Positions 1 to 8,816 of a stretch of 64,000 nt of DNA are shown here, in pieces. Source of the stretch: SZUA-451 sp034721895. GTDB taxonomy: Bacteria; Campylobacterota; Campylobacteria; Campylobacterales; Sulfurovaceae. The notes under the pieces were generated by a model. That model worked only from the letters and a program-made list of their open reading frames with translations. It was not told where the DNA came from and did not search any database. How positions within the stretch are numbered: position 1 is the first letter of the stretch; each line of letters begins with the position of its first letter. Position numbers and translations under genes: made by a program. The stretch lies in NCBI GenBank assembly GCA_034721895.1, contig JAYEND010000001.1, positions 68,477 through 132,476 on the forward strand, given 5' to 3'.

Positions 1-1
1 T

Positions 2-1066
2 GAACTTGCTGATGGAATAAAGATAGGTGCATCATTTTTAGTTAAAAAGGCTTCTAAACTTCATAATGACAAGCTCCCTGATGATACAACTTCTGTGGTA
101 CTTGAGATCAAAGAGCTTGACCCAAGATTGAAACTCAAGCAGAGTGATCTGATCATTCAGGAGTACTATAAAGTCGATGAAGTGATAGATGGTTATAGGC
201 TTATTAAACCTCTCATACAGAACAACCGTACGTGGCTTTGTGAGAACAAAGGAGTGCAGTATGTCATAAAATTTGCCCTGCCTGAGGCTAAAGATGATGA
301 GATAATGCTTGATCTTTTTGTAAAAGAGGCCTGGATGGCAAAACGTCTTAAGGCAGGCTTCTTTCCCAAGGCAGCTATCCCCAAAAAACGCACGCATCGT
401 TACTATATTATGAATTTCATCGAAGGGGCGTCACTCAAAGAATTTACAGCTAAAAAACCACTTTCAGTTGATATGGGTGTAGAGTTGGCAAGCTTTTTAC
501 TTAAAATGTCACAGTTCTTAACCAAACTGGATCTGGTGCATGGAGATATCAAGCCGGAAAATATAATCATCACAAAGCGTAAAGAGAAGCTGGTCTTTAA
601 GATGGTGGACTTTGGAAGCATCATAGAAGCCTATTCTGATGTGACACGAGCCGGAACACCTTCCTACCTGGCACCGGAACGCTTTACTCAAGCACCTGTC
701 ACAGAGCAGACAGAACTCTATGCTATAGGTGTGACACTCTATGAAGCACTTACCAAGAAATTTCCTTTTGGAGAGATAGAGCCTTTTCAGAATCCCTCTT
801 TTGATAAAAATCCAAAACACCCTGCAAAATACAATGCAAAAATACCGGATTGGCTGGAAAGTATTATCCTGCGTGCAGTTGAGACAGATACAAATAAACG
901 CTACCACAACTACTCTGAGATGCTTTATGAGCTGAACAACCCTTCAAAAGTAAAGCCGTATTTTGATAAAAATATTTCAATTATCGAGAAAAACCCATTG
1001 CTCATTACCCGCATTGGATTTGCTGTATTGCTTGTTTTAAATATCATTCAGTTTTTGAATTGTTAA
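2..1066 (+). CDS. PP2C-type phosphatase / serine-threonine protein kinase fusion, 5' end outside window
   Basis: The frame is open from the first base of the window, so the protein starts upstream. The visible N-terminus ends in a PP2C-like tail (KLPDDTTSVVLE), followed by a eukaryotic-type kinase domain. That domain has the catalytic loop HGDIKPEN, the Mg-binding DFG and an APE motif; these are residues 149-156, 172-174 and 193-195 counted from a GTG at 95. HRD is replaced by HGD and no clear glycine-rich loop is seen. A single C-terminal membrane segment (about residues 300-320 on the same count) anchors the protein with the kinase in the cytoplasm. It is probably a bifunctional enzyme that adds and removes phosphate on the same targets. 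The substrate is unknown. It overlaps the convergent small gene downstream by 4 bases. Confidence 0.85.
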   Translation, partial: ELADGIKIGASFLVKKASKLHNDKLPDDTTSVVLEIKELDPRLKLKQSDLIIQEYYKVDEVIDGYRLIKPLIQNNRTWLCENKGVQYVIKFALPEAKDDEIMLDLFVKEAWMAKRLKAGFFPKAAIPKKRTHRYYIMNFIEGASLKEFTAKKPLSVDMGVELASFLLKMSQFLTKLDLVHGDIKPENIIITKRKEKLVFKMVDFGSIIEAYSDVTRAGTPSYLAPERFTQAPVTEQTELYAIGVTLYEALTKKFPFGEIEPFQNPSFDKNPKHPAKYNAKIPDWLESIILRAVETDTNKRYHNYSEMLYELNNPSKVKPYFDKNISIIEKNPLLITRIGFAVLLVLNIIQFLNC

Positions 1067-1275
1067 CTAAACAACTTCACAATACCTCTGAAAACCAAAA
1101 CGATGAGATATGCAACAAGCGTAAATACCAATGGGTGTATTGCTCCGATACCGTATGCCCCAGCCTCAGGCAGGGCTGTAATATGATCTATGGGATGACT
1201 CAACCACTCTTTAAAATGCATTCCTATCGCTAAAAACAGAAATATGCCGATAAAGATAAAAAACTCTTTTTTCAT
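1063..1275 (-). CDS. small two-helix membrane protein, unknown function
   Basis: A 70-residue protein beginning MKKEFFIF. The chosen ATG has an AGGAAG ribosome site a few bases upstream; a longer in-frame form from 1308 lacks one. Two hydrophobic segments (about residues 5-20 and 48-65) flank a short loop containing HFKEWLSHP. I do not recognise the family. It is convergent with the kinase gene and their stop codons overlap. Confidence 0.6.
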   Translation of the reverse strand: MKKEFFIFIGIFLFLAIGMHFKEWLSHPIDHITALPEAGAYGIGAIHPLVFTLVAYLIVLVFRGIVKLFS

Positions 1276-1416
1276 ATAAACTTCCTTGTTTGTTGCCTCA
1301 CCAGACAATAACTATGGCATAATCATATCGAAATAAATGCAATTCTTTTAGAGATAGTTCAAAATACATACTTATAAAAGATATAATCAATTATAAATTA
1401 AAAAGGTTTAGCCGCT

Positions 1417-2502
1417 ATGATAAACAAAGAACTTGTTCACGAAAAACTCACAAAAGTCATCTATCCCGGTTTTACAAAAAGTATTGTAGATTTTGGCTTT
1501 GTCAAAGAGATCACTGTCCGGAACAGTGTGATTTCCATCCATCTCGATATTCCCTCTGCCGCAACAGAGATTGAAGAGCAGCTCCGTGAAGAGATCATCA
1601 AAAGAGTCTCATTTTTGGAAGATTTGCAGATAGATATCATTATCGCAAAACCCAAAATTCCCAGAGAGACAAGTTCTCACGGTAAAAATGTACTTCCTGA
1701 AATTCAAAACTTTGTGATGGTCAGCAGTGGAAAAGGCGGTGTCGGAAAATCAACGACCACGGTCAACATTGCTATTGCACTTGCACAACAAGGGAAAAGG
1801 GTAGGTCTTCTCGATGTAGATATCTATGGCCCTAATATCCCAAGAATGATGGGCATAGAGGGAGAACAGCCTGTCTTTCTGGGCAAAAACATTAAACCTA
1901 TCATGGCCCATGGTGTCCAGGTTATGTCTATCGGTTCACTGGTAGAGAGAGGTGCTTCCCTCATCTGGAAAGGAGCCATGGTTACCCAGGCGATAGAACA
2001 GATGCTGGAGGACATCCTGTGGGACAAGCTCGATGTCTTGCTCTTTGATATGCCTCCAGGGACAGGAGATGCACAGTTGGCCCTTGCTCAGAGTTTACCG
2101 GTCACTGCCGGGGTCTGCGTTACAACCCCTCAAAAAGTAGCACTGGATGATACGATACGCAGTATGGATATGTTTACGCAGCTTCATATCCCTATCGCAG
2201 GTATTGTTGAAAATATGAGTGGCTTCATCTGCCCTGACAGCGGCAAAGAATATGATATTTTTGGCAAAGGAACCACCCAGCCTCTTGGAGAGGCATACCA
2301 TACACAAATTTTGGGAGAGATACCTATCGAACCTGCTATCAGAGAGGGAGGCGACAGCGGCCTGCCTGTCACTGTTCTGGCACCCAATTGCGAAACGTCC
2401 AAACGATACCAGGAGATAGCCGTCAAACTTTGGAAAACAGTACTTAAAGTCAATGAAGAGGGTGGAGTTAATAATGAGGAGATTCAGCCTACGATTTTTT
2501 AG
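1417..2502 (+). CDS. mrp: Mrp/ApbC-type iron-sulfur cluster carrier ATPase
   Basis: A 361-residue cytoplasmic P-loop ATPase that carries and delivers Fe-S clusters. It has an N-terminal DUF59/MIP18-like domain (about residues 5-80) and a deviant Walker A motif SGKGGVGKS at 104-112. The later DMPPGTGD is typical of Mrp/Nbp35. The usual CxxC cluster-bridging motif is reduced to C272-P-D-S275 in NMSGFICPDSG, so the second cysteine is missing. It is followed by a hairpin terminator shared with the convergent psr operon. The many Fe-S proteins nearby are plausible clients, which is inference. Confidence 0.93.
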   Translation: MINKELVHEKLTKVIYPGFTKSIVDFGFVKEITVRNSVISIHLDIPSAATEIEEQLREEIIKRVSFLEDLQIDIIIAKPKIPRETSSHGKNVLPEIQNFVMVSSGKGGVGKSTTTVNIAIALAQQGKRVGLLDVDIYGPNIPRMMGIEGEQPVFLGKNIKPIMAHGVQVMSIGSLVERGASLIWKGAMVTQAIEQMLEDILWDKLDVLLFDMPPGTGDAQLALAQSLPVTAGVCVTTPQKVALDDTIRSMDMFTQLHIPIAGIVENMSGFICPDSGKEYDIFGKGTTQPLGEAYHTQILGEIPIEPAIREGGDSGLPVTVLAPNCETSKRYQEIAVKLWKTVLKVNEEGGVNNEEIQPTIF

Positions 2503-2508
2503 GCTTTG

Positions 2509-2542
2509 TTTCAGGATGCGGTGTCTCTGCCGCCTCCTGAAA
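2509..2542. terminator. bidirectional hairpin between mrp and psrC
   Basis: Inverted repeat TTTCAGGA-T-GCGG / CCGC-C-TCCTGAAA: 12 paired bases with one bulged position per arm and an 8-base loop. It lies between two convergent genes, with T-rich and A-rich flanks, as expected of a shared terminator. Confidence 0.75.
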
Positions 2543-2549
2543 TTATAAA

Positions 2550-3785
2550 TCAATGATGCTCATCCGCATCAAGATTGAAGAACTTGGTTCCTGCATAGTA
2601 CATGGCTATACAAAGCCCCAGTCCACCCAGAGAAATCATAATCTCAGTTGAACTTGGGATGTAGTGAACCCACTCCGGTGGAAGTTGATACTCAGTCTTC
2701 TTTAGCATCTGAAGCGGTTTAAGCTGGGTATCATGAACGAGGTTGTATCGCATAAAGAAGATACCGACCATGCCGCTCAGTGATGCCCAGAAGAGCACAA
2801 CAGGTGATTTTCCCATATCTTTCAAGATCAAATAGAGCGGGATCACCATAGCCAAAATAACCTCTGCCCAGAATGTCCATGAACCGAGAATATGTATCGC
2901 AACCTCAGCCCGGTTCGGCATACCGCCATAAATATCTGTCAGCATTTTCCACGTCACAAAGAAGATCAGGATAGAGATCAGCAATGCCTGCATCTTTGCC
3001 AACCCTGTCAACATTTTCTTGACTGCTTCAGGGAACTCCAGCTTGTATCTAAAGCCCATTAGAATAAAGGCGATAAATATTCCGGTAATAAATGCCGTCA
3101 GGATGAAATAGGTCGGATAAAAGACTCCGTTAGAAATCGGTCTGGCATTGAGAAAACCAAAGACAGATCCAAGGTTGGAGTGGGCTGCCAAACCGACCAG
3201 AAGCCCTGTCAAACCGAATATCTTCGCCATTTTCATATCATGCTTGAGCAGGAATACAAACTCGATGATCATAAAAGTCAAATAGAGCCCATAAAGTGTA
3301 CCCATCCACCAGATAGCGGAAGCTAATCCCGGAGAAGCCACATTGTAAATCAGCATCGTTACAGGGTGCCCTATCTCAAAAGCGATCACCGCAAACCCTG
3401 CCAGGATGGTAACAATGGAGCCAAAGATCGCTCTCTTGGAGATCAGTTCATAATCTTTAAACCCAAAAACATCCCCCAGTGACCCAACGATACATAATCC
3501 CGTTGAACTCACAACAAAGAAGATATAAACCGCGATCAGCAATCCCCAGGGATGTTCTCTGGTGACATTATAGGCATGATGCCCCTGTCCCAGATAAATG
3601 GCAACACCAACTACGAACATCGCGATAAATGCCAGTGTCACCACTGCTATCAGGTTATTTCGTGGTGTCTTCTCAAAATCCAATAAATCTTTAATCCCTA
3701 TTTTATTATAAGGAATAGTAGAGACAAAAGCTTTCGCTTTGGCCATCATGCTTGTTTCTTCTGTTTTTTCTACTGTTTCTGCCAT
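2550..3785 (-). CDS. psrC: NrfD/PsrC-type membrane subunit of a polysulfide/thiosulfate reductase-like complex
   Basis: A 411-residue polytopic membrane protein with about ten hydrophobic segments. It matches the NrfD/PsrC family, which anchors the catalytic and Fe-S subunits and exchanges electrons with the quinone pool. A hydrophilic N-terminal leader of about 45 residues precedes the first helix. It is the last gene of the operon, 10 bases after psrB. The family does not bind heme, and no heme-ligand pattern is evident. The substrate (polysulfide, thiosulfate, tetrathionate or other) cannot be fixed from this subunit. Confidence 0.85.
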   Translation of the reverse strand: MAETVEKTEETSMMAKAKAFVSTIPYNKIGIKDLLDFEKTPRNNLIAVVTLAFIAMFVVGVAIYLGQGHHAYNVTREHPWGLLIAVYIFFVVSSTGLCIVGSLGDVFGFKDYELISKRAIFGSIVTILAGFAVIAFEIGHPVTMLIYNVASPGLASAIWWMGTLYGLYLTFMIIEFVFLLKHDMKMAKIFGLTGLLVGLAAHSNLGSVFGFLNARPISNGVFYPTYFILTAFITGIFIAFILMGFRYKLEFPEAVKKMLTGLAKMQALLISILIFFVTWKMLTDIYGGMPNRAEVAIHILGSWTFWAEVILAMVIPLYLILKDMGKSPVVLFWASLSGMVGIFFMRYNLVHDTQLKPLQMLKKTEYQLPPEWVHYIPSSTEIMISLGGLGLCIAMYYAGTKFFNLDADEHH

Positions 3786-3795
3786 GATTCGCTCC

Positions 3796-4359
3796 TTATG
3801 TTAGATAGAAAAGTTTTGGTTTGGTACCAAGATGTGCTTTGAGAGAAAAGTGTTCTCTTGTTCTAAGCAATTCGCTGATTTCACTCTCAGGGTCATCCAA
3901 GTCACCAAAGGTTCGCACCTTCGTAGGACAGGTATTTTGACACGCTGTGGTAGTTTCACCACGGGCCAGTCTCGTATCTGTACAGAAAGTACATTTATCA
4001 ACGGTCATCGTTCTGTCATCCACATATCGTGCATCATAAGGACAGGCATTCATACAGTAGCTACACAAAATACACTTATCCGGGTCAACCCTGACCTGTC
4101 CCTGCTCACCATAATAGGTAGCATTAGTAGGACAGACGGATTGACACGGAGCATCGTCACAGTGTTGACACTGGCTTGGCTCAAAGCTGCTGGAAACAAT
4201 ATCCAGGAATGGATACTCTCCCTCTATCTCTTTGACCCCTACCCAGATCCTATGCTTGTCAGCGCCCAGGAGAACACCGTTCTCCTCTTTACAGGCTACT
4301 TCACACGCTTTACAGTTAATACAATTTTTATAATCTAAAGCCATTCCATATCTTGCCAT
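3796..4359 (-). CDS. psrB: four-cluster ferredoxin-like electron transfer subunit of the Psr complex
   Basis: A 187-residue protein with sixteen cysteines in four groups: C13/16/19/23, C64/67/72/76, C96/99/102/106 and C123/126/140/144. This is the DmsB/PsrB/NrfC arrangement that binds four [4Fe-4S] clusters. It has no signal peptide and is expected to be co-exported with the Tat-signal-bearing PsrA, as is known for this family. An AGGAAGG ribosome site for its ATG lies in the 3' end of psrA, and the coding gap is 2 bases, so translation is probably coupled. Confidence 0.92.
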   Translation of the reverse strand: MARYGMALDYKNCINCKACEVACKEENGVLLGADKHRIWVGVKEIEGEYPFLDIVSSSFEPSQCQHCDDAPCQSVCPTNATYYGEQGQVRVDPDKCILCSYCMNACPYDARYVDDRTMTVDKCTFCTDTRLARGETTTACQNTCPTKVRTFGDLDDPESEISELLRTREHFSLKAHLGTKPKLFYLT

Positions 4360-4361
4360 GA

Positions 4362-6761
4362 TTACACCTTCCTTATTTCTACATTGGTTTCATGCATCGC
4401 TGCAGCACCATAAACCGGCTCAAGGATATCCTCAATCACCGCATTGTCATTTCCGCCATTCTTGTAGGCCCAAGTCAATGCAGAGCTCTCTTCACCAAAA
4501 CCATGAACAAAAAAGAGTTGATTGGGCGCAACTTTTTCAGTTGGGTAGGCTCGGATAATGGTTGAGCCCGTACTGCTTTTTACCTCAAGCTTGTCACCGA
4601 AAGCAATCCCTTTTTCTTTTGCTGTACGCTTATTGATCCAAATATAATTTTCCGGCATCAAGTCTCTTAAGACAGAGTTATTCGCCGTACCGCTCTGAGT
4701 AAACTGTGCGTGTCGCCCGGTCATCAGCCTGAACTTGCCCTTGGGAACAGAGAAGTTGTACTCCTCTCTCCAGATCGGCATGGGATCAATCCCTTTTTTA
4801 CCCATATTGACAAGGTTACACTCGATCTTGCCTGATGGTGTTTTGGCTTTGCCGCCAAGTACAGAGTATGATTTCGCTTTTTCCGGATAGTACTGATGCA
4901 CATTGGCTGAGAGTTGCTTATAATACTCATCCATTTTGGGATAATAGACACCATACTTTTTCAGTGCTTCAGCCGCTCCATGATGGTCATGTACCGCATG
5001 TTCATTCAGCTCTTCCTGGTCATGAGCATAGATTTTAGTCAAATCAAACTCTGCATAGACTTCCTCTTCGCTTGAATCTTTGATCTCATCCTGCACATCT
5101 TCATCATATTTCTTGGTTATGTCAAAAAGTGGTTTGGAAAGTTGTGCCGTAAGCCCTCGTAAAATTTCATTGACCGGCTTGGACTCAAACATTGGATCAA
5201 CCACTTTGTTTCGTTGTGCAATAGACGGCTCTACACCGCCAAAGGTCTTCACCGGATCTGTTCGCTCCAGATAAGTACACTCCGGAAGCACCACATCTGC
5301 ATACATCACTGTATCACTTGGCATAGTATCAATGGTAACTACAAGCTCCATTTTCTTCAACATTTCAGCTGTTTTCGCAATGTTTGGCATATTCATCATT
5401 GGATTGTGCTTGTAGCAGAACATTCCACGTACATTGTACGGCATCTTGCCCTCTAAGAATCGGTTTCGCCAACCAAGCCAGGAACCGCCACCACTGACAA
5501 CGGCACAGTCATCATAGCCGGCTTCACCTTGTTTGACATCTGTTTTCTTCTCAACCGCTCTTGATTCAGCTCTGGCATAAAGTGGCTCTAAAGCTTCATG
5601 CCCTTTAAGCTTCACTTTTGAACCAAAGATCAATCCACCTTTGGTATCGATACCTCCGCCAAGTCCCTGAAAGATCGCCATAGCGCGGCGCAATTGGAAA
5701 TCATTTTGTGCAAAAGTACTTCTTCTTCCAGGATAATAGACTGCTTTGGGAGCATGTGCCATAAAGTCTCTGGCGATCTTATAAATATCTTTCGCTTTGA
5801 CAGCTGTAATTTTTTCAGCCCACTCAGGTGTATATTTATTGGACAGGACACTGTTTTTGTATTCTTCAAAGCCATTGAAATTTTCAGCCACATACGCTTT
5901 GTCATAAAGATCTTCTGTCAAAACTACATAGGTCAGCGCCAAAACAAATGCCAGATCGGTACCGGGATTGATCGCCAGCCATTTATCGGCTTTGGCTGCT
6001 GTATTGGTGAATCTCGGATCGATACAGATCAGTTCCGCTCCTCTGCCTTTGGTACGCTTGAATGCGTCCATCGTATCCGGTGTCACGATCGCTTCTGCTC
6101 TGTTCGCACCAGCCATAATGATATACTCGGCATTATCCAAATCTGCCTGCGGATAGGCACCGATAGTTACCCCATAACCTGAGGCTACGGTCTGTAGACA
6201 GATCGAAGCATGGTTAAGCCAGTTCCCTGAACCAAATGCCTGGAAAAAAGTCTTGAACGTATGTTCTGCCATACCCTCACCTGCACAGAAAAGAAATGAA
6301 GAACGGTTATCTTTCTCTTCATCCAGGATCTTTGTAGTCTTTTCAGTGATGTACTTAAAGGCTTCATCCCATGTCACCTTTTTGAACTTGCCTTCCCCTT
6401 TTTCACCCACTCGGATCATCGGAAATTTAAGTCTGTCCGGGTCATAAAGTGCCTGTATGCCGGCATTTCCTCTTGGACAGAGCATATTTTTTGATTTGGG
6501 GAACATGGGGTTTGGATCCAGTTTGGTCACCACCCCATCTTCTACTCTGGCAATAGCCGCACACTTGTTTACACACATTTCACAAAGTGTAGGAATTTCT
6601 TCAACCTCTTTGGCTGGACCTGTTTTGGTCGTAATAGTCAGCTCTTTATCATGTGTACTATCACTGCCAAAAAGATTGACAGCACTCGTTGCTGTACCAC
6701 CAATCACACTCATTGCAACCGTTCCCTGAAGAAACTTTCGTCTCGACATCTCTACTTGCAT
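4362..6761 (-). CDS. psrA: molybdopterin oxidoreductase, PsrA/PhsA-like catalytic subunit
   Basis: About 799 residues with a Tat signal (SRRKFLQG) near the N-terminus, so the enzyme is exported folded to the periplasm. In numbering from a GTG two codons upstream, an N-terminal [4Fe-4S] site is C62/C65/C69/C97. A cysteine at 190 (NHASIC) sits where polysulfide and thiosulfate reductases place the molybdenum ligand. The C-terminal cofactor domain carries MTGRHAQFTQSG. I chose ATG 6761 because GGAGGA is well spaced from it and abuts the upstream GTG. First gene of psrABC; the reaction is probably reduction of polysulfide or another sulfur oxyanion. Assignment to Psr rather than Phs or Srd is uncertain. 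Confidence 0.88.
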   Translation of the reverse strand: MQVEMSRRKFLQGTVAMSVIGGTATSAVNLFGSDSTHDKELTITTKTGPAKEVEEIPTLCEMCVNKCAAIARVEDGVVTKLDPNPMFPKSKNMLCPRGNAGIQALYDPDRLKFPMIRVGEKGEGKFKKVTWDEAFKYITEKTTKILDEEKDNRSSFLFCAGEGMAEHTFKTFFQAFGSGNWLNHASICLQTVASGYGVTIGAYPQADLDNAEYIIMAGANRAEAIVTPDTMDAFKRTKGRGAELICIDPRFTNTAAKADKWLAINPGTDLAFVLALTYVVLTEDLYDKAYVAENFNGFEEYKNSVLSNKYTPEWAEKITAVKAKDIYKIARDFMAHAPKAVYYPGRRSTFAQNDFQLRRAMAIFQGLGGGIDTKGGLIFGSKVKLKGHEALEPLYARAESRAVEKKTDVKQGEAGYDDCAVVSGGGSWLGWRNRFLEGKMPYNVRGMFCYKHNPMMNMPNIAKTAEMLKKMELVVTIDTMPSDTVMYADVVLPECTYLERTDPVKTFGGVEPSIAQRNKVVDPMFESKPVNEILRGLTAQLSKPLFDITKKYDEDVQDEIKDSSEEEVYAEFDLTKIYAHDQEELNEHAVHDHHGAAEALKKYGVYYPKMDEYYKQLSANVHQYYPEKAKSYSVLGGKAKTPSGKIECNLVNMGKKGIDPMPIWREEYNFSVPKGKFRLMTGRHAQFTQSGTANNSVLRDLMPENYIWINKRTAKEKGIAFGDKLEVKSSTGSTIIRAYPTEKVAPNQLFFVHGFGEESSALTWAYKNGGNDNAVIEDILEPVYGAAAMHETNVEIRKV

Positions 6762-6994
6762 AAGCACTCCTCCTTCTATATAATATCATCACTTATAAAT
6801 AGGAGTAAATTTCTCTTATTTATAAGTTTATATTATAGTTTATAGTAGTTTGTCTTATGGAATTATGATTTACATCAAGAATTGGTGTTTTTTTATAAAA
6901 TATGTGTAGTTATTACGTCAAAAGCATAAGGATACCCCTGAAAACTCAAATTTTCAAAAACTATTTTGAATAGCCGGGATTTTTAGAAATGCTC

Positions 6995-8128
6995 TTATTT
7001 AGGTCGATAAATAATCTTCATATCATCCAGCTCTCCATATTCAAAATCTTTATGACAGGCAAAGCAGTTTGATTTATCTTTGATCTTTTTATCTTTATAG
7101 ACGTATTTTGGAATATCTTTATGTGTCTCTCGCCAGTATGGGGTTTTGGTGATCGCTTTTGGCCTGCGTTCTCCCAGGGAATGCATTGTTTTGACAGAGA
7201 CTTCACGGGTGGAGTGTTCGGCACTATTGGCTACCAGGTATTCCAGTATGGAGCTTTGTGCAGGTTTGGAAATATTATCTTCAGTGATCTCCTCACCGCG
7301 GTGATTGTCCAATCCTGCCATGATCCGTCTCCAAGACTTCTCGGGCAGGATATGAGGCGGATAGACCTTATGGCAATCGCCACAATCTCTGTAAAATACG
7401 GGGTGTTCAGCCTCATAGTCGATATGTGAATGCTTTTTTAGAGTCAAAAAATTATAATCACTGCTGACAATAAAAAAATAGGTTGCCGTTGCCAGAGCGA
7501 TTATAAAGAAAGAGAATACAGTAAGTCCTTTGCGCACTTCGGTATCTTTACCCTCTGTTCGTTTATATCCCGTAACCATAGCAAAAACCATGCCTGTTTT
7601 ATGCCAAAACTGTTCAACTAAAACTCCGGTGATATGGATAACAACCCAGGCAGCAAAGAGATAGGAAGCATATTTATGTATCATATCCAGAAGAAACATC
7701 GTTTCACTATAATCACTATTCAGCTCTCTAAAGAGGCCCTTTCCCTCCTGTACACCATAGAGAAGCAATCCTGATACGACAATAACAGACCCGACCAGCA
7801 TTGCCCACACTGTGAACCAGCTTGATGCCGGATTATGCCCTGCGGGTATCTTTCTCCATCTGTTTTGTACTTTTATAACAAAATACTCTTTGAGCTGTGA
7901 AGGTTTCAGTTTGAATGTTTTGAATCTGGCATACTCCGGGCCGATAAATCCCCAAATGATTCTATAAATGATGATCGTAAGGAAGATAAATCCAAATGCA
8001 ACATGGTCATGAAGCAGATGTTCATAAAAAGAGGTGATGAATGCCGCCGTAAAAGAGAACGCCATCATCCAATGTATGATCCTTGTGCCAATGGGCCAGA
8101 CAAATACATATCCTGCTTTTTTATTCAT
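6995..8128 (-). CDS. cytochrome b561-type membrane domain fused to a c-type heme domain
   Basis: A 377-residue protein. The N-terminal half (about residues 8-190) has four long helices with several histidines (HW at 19-20, HD at 40-41, H151, H165), typical of Ni/Fe-hydrogenase-type cytochrome b561. One more helix (about 203-222) leads to a periplasmic tail with two c-type heme sites, CGDCH at 249-253 and CFACH at 355-359. The tail resembles diheme cytochrome c (DHC) proteins. It probably moves electrons between quinone and periplasmic carriers. It sits between psrA and the SQR/cytochrome pair on the same strand, but gaps of about 150-230 bases suggest its own promoter. The electron partner is inferred. 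Confidence 0.85.
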   Translation of the reverse strand: MNKKAGYVFVWPIGTRIIHWMMAFSFTAAFITSFYEHLLHDHVAFGFIFLTIIIYRIIWGFIGPEYARFKTFKLKPSQLKEYFVIKVQNRWRKIPAGHNPASSWFTVWAMLVGSVIVVSGLLLYGVQEGKGLFRELNSDYSETMFLLDMIHKYASYLFAAWVVIHITGVLVEQFWHKTGMVFAMVTGYKRTEGKDTEVRKGLTVFSFFIIALATATYFFIVSSDYNFLTLKKHSHIDYEAEHPVFYRDCGDCHKVYPPHILPEKSWRRIMAGLDNHRGEEITEDNISKPAQSSILEYLVANSAEHSTREVSVKTMHSLGERRPKAITKTPYWRETHKDIPKYVYKDKKIKDKSNCFACHKDFEYGELDDMKIIYRPK

Positions 8129-8278
8129 TGTATTATTCCATAATATAAAATGATAGCTTTTATAAGTATATCATAACTTTATGCAATGCAGAGAAATAAA
8201 CAGGTTTGAAAATTAGTGAATGATCGTATATCTCTGAAAAAGTAACAGAGAAGAGAAACTCTTCTCTGATTTGAAGTA

Positions 8279-8791
8279 TTAATGAGCGGCTGGTGTTTCT
8301 GCCGGGGCTGCCTCTGCCGCAGGTGTTTCTGCCGGGGCTGCCTCTGCCGCAGGTGTTTCAGCTGCTGGAGCTTCTGCAGGTGCTTCTGCAGGTACTTCTG
8401 CTGCTTTTGGCGCATCCATTTTATAGAAACTCTTTTCTATAAATACCGCCATTGCTTTAGGATCATAGTCCCACCCCTTTTCCAAGAGTTTTTTCATATT
8501 ATGTGCCATCTTCTCGTGTTCAGTACCTGATGACTGATTAAGTCCATCATTCTTGACATCATAGAGATCAAGTTCGAGTTCACCAGCCTGTCTGTCATTC
8601 ATCGGTGGCGTCTTCTTCTTGGTATTTCCCTCTGCATTCTCTCCATGGCACTTATGACATGACCCTTCCCATACCTCTTTTGGTGACTTGGCATACGTTT
8701 TCGCTTCTGATGAGCTTTCAGGGGCGTTACCACATCCGCTCAATGCCAATAGTGCAGCAGCTGATAGTATTACGATATTTGTTTTCTTCAT
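8279..8791 (-). CDS. lipoprotein cytochrome c with Ala/Pro/Glu-rich tail
   Basis: A 170-residue protein with a lipoprotein signal (LALSGC, lipid cysteine C20) and one heme site CHKCH at 45-49. A later methionine-rich stretch could supply the axial ligand. The C-terminal 45 residues are a low-complexity Ala-Pro-Glu-Thr tail, possibly a flexible tether. The ATG at 8791 has AAGGAG upstream; an upstream extension lacks a signal peptide. It starts 26 bases downstream of the SQR gene, so the two are probably co-transcribed and this cytochrome is a candidate electron acceptor for the SQR. Confidence 0.85.
   Translation of the reverse strand: MKKTNIVILSAAALLALSGCGNAPESSSEAKTYAKSPKEVWEGSCHKCHGENAEGNTKKKTPPMNDRQAGELELDLYDVKNDGLNQSSGTEHEKMAHNMKKLLEKGWDYDPKAMAVFIEKSFYKMDAPKAAEVPAEAPAEAPAAETPAAEAAPAETPAAEAAPAETPAAH
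8292..8351 (-). repeat. 30-bp tandem repeat inside the cytochrome c tail
   Basis: Two exact 30-bp copies (8292-8321 and 8322-8351) plus a partial third encode a repeated ten-residue Ala/Pro/Glu/Thr block. The unit is a multiple of three, so copy number can vary without a frameshift. Confidence 0.9.
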
Positions 8792-8816
8792 AAAATTCTC
8801 CTTTTCCTCTGTTTTC

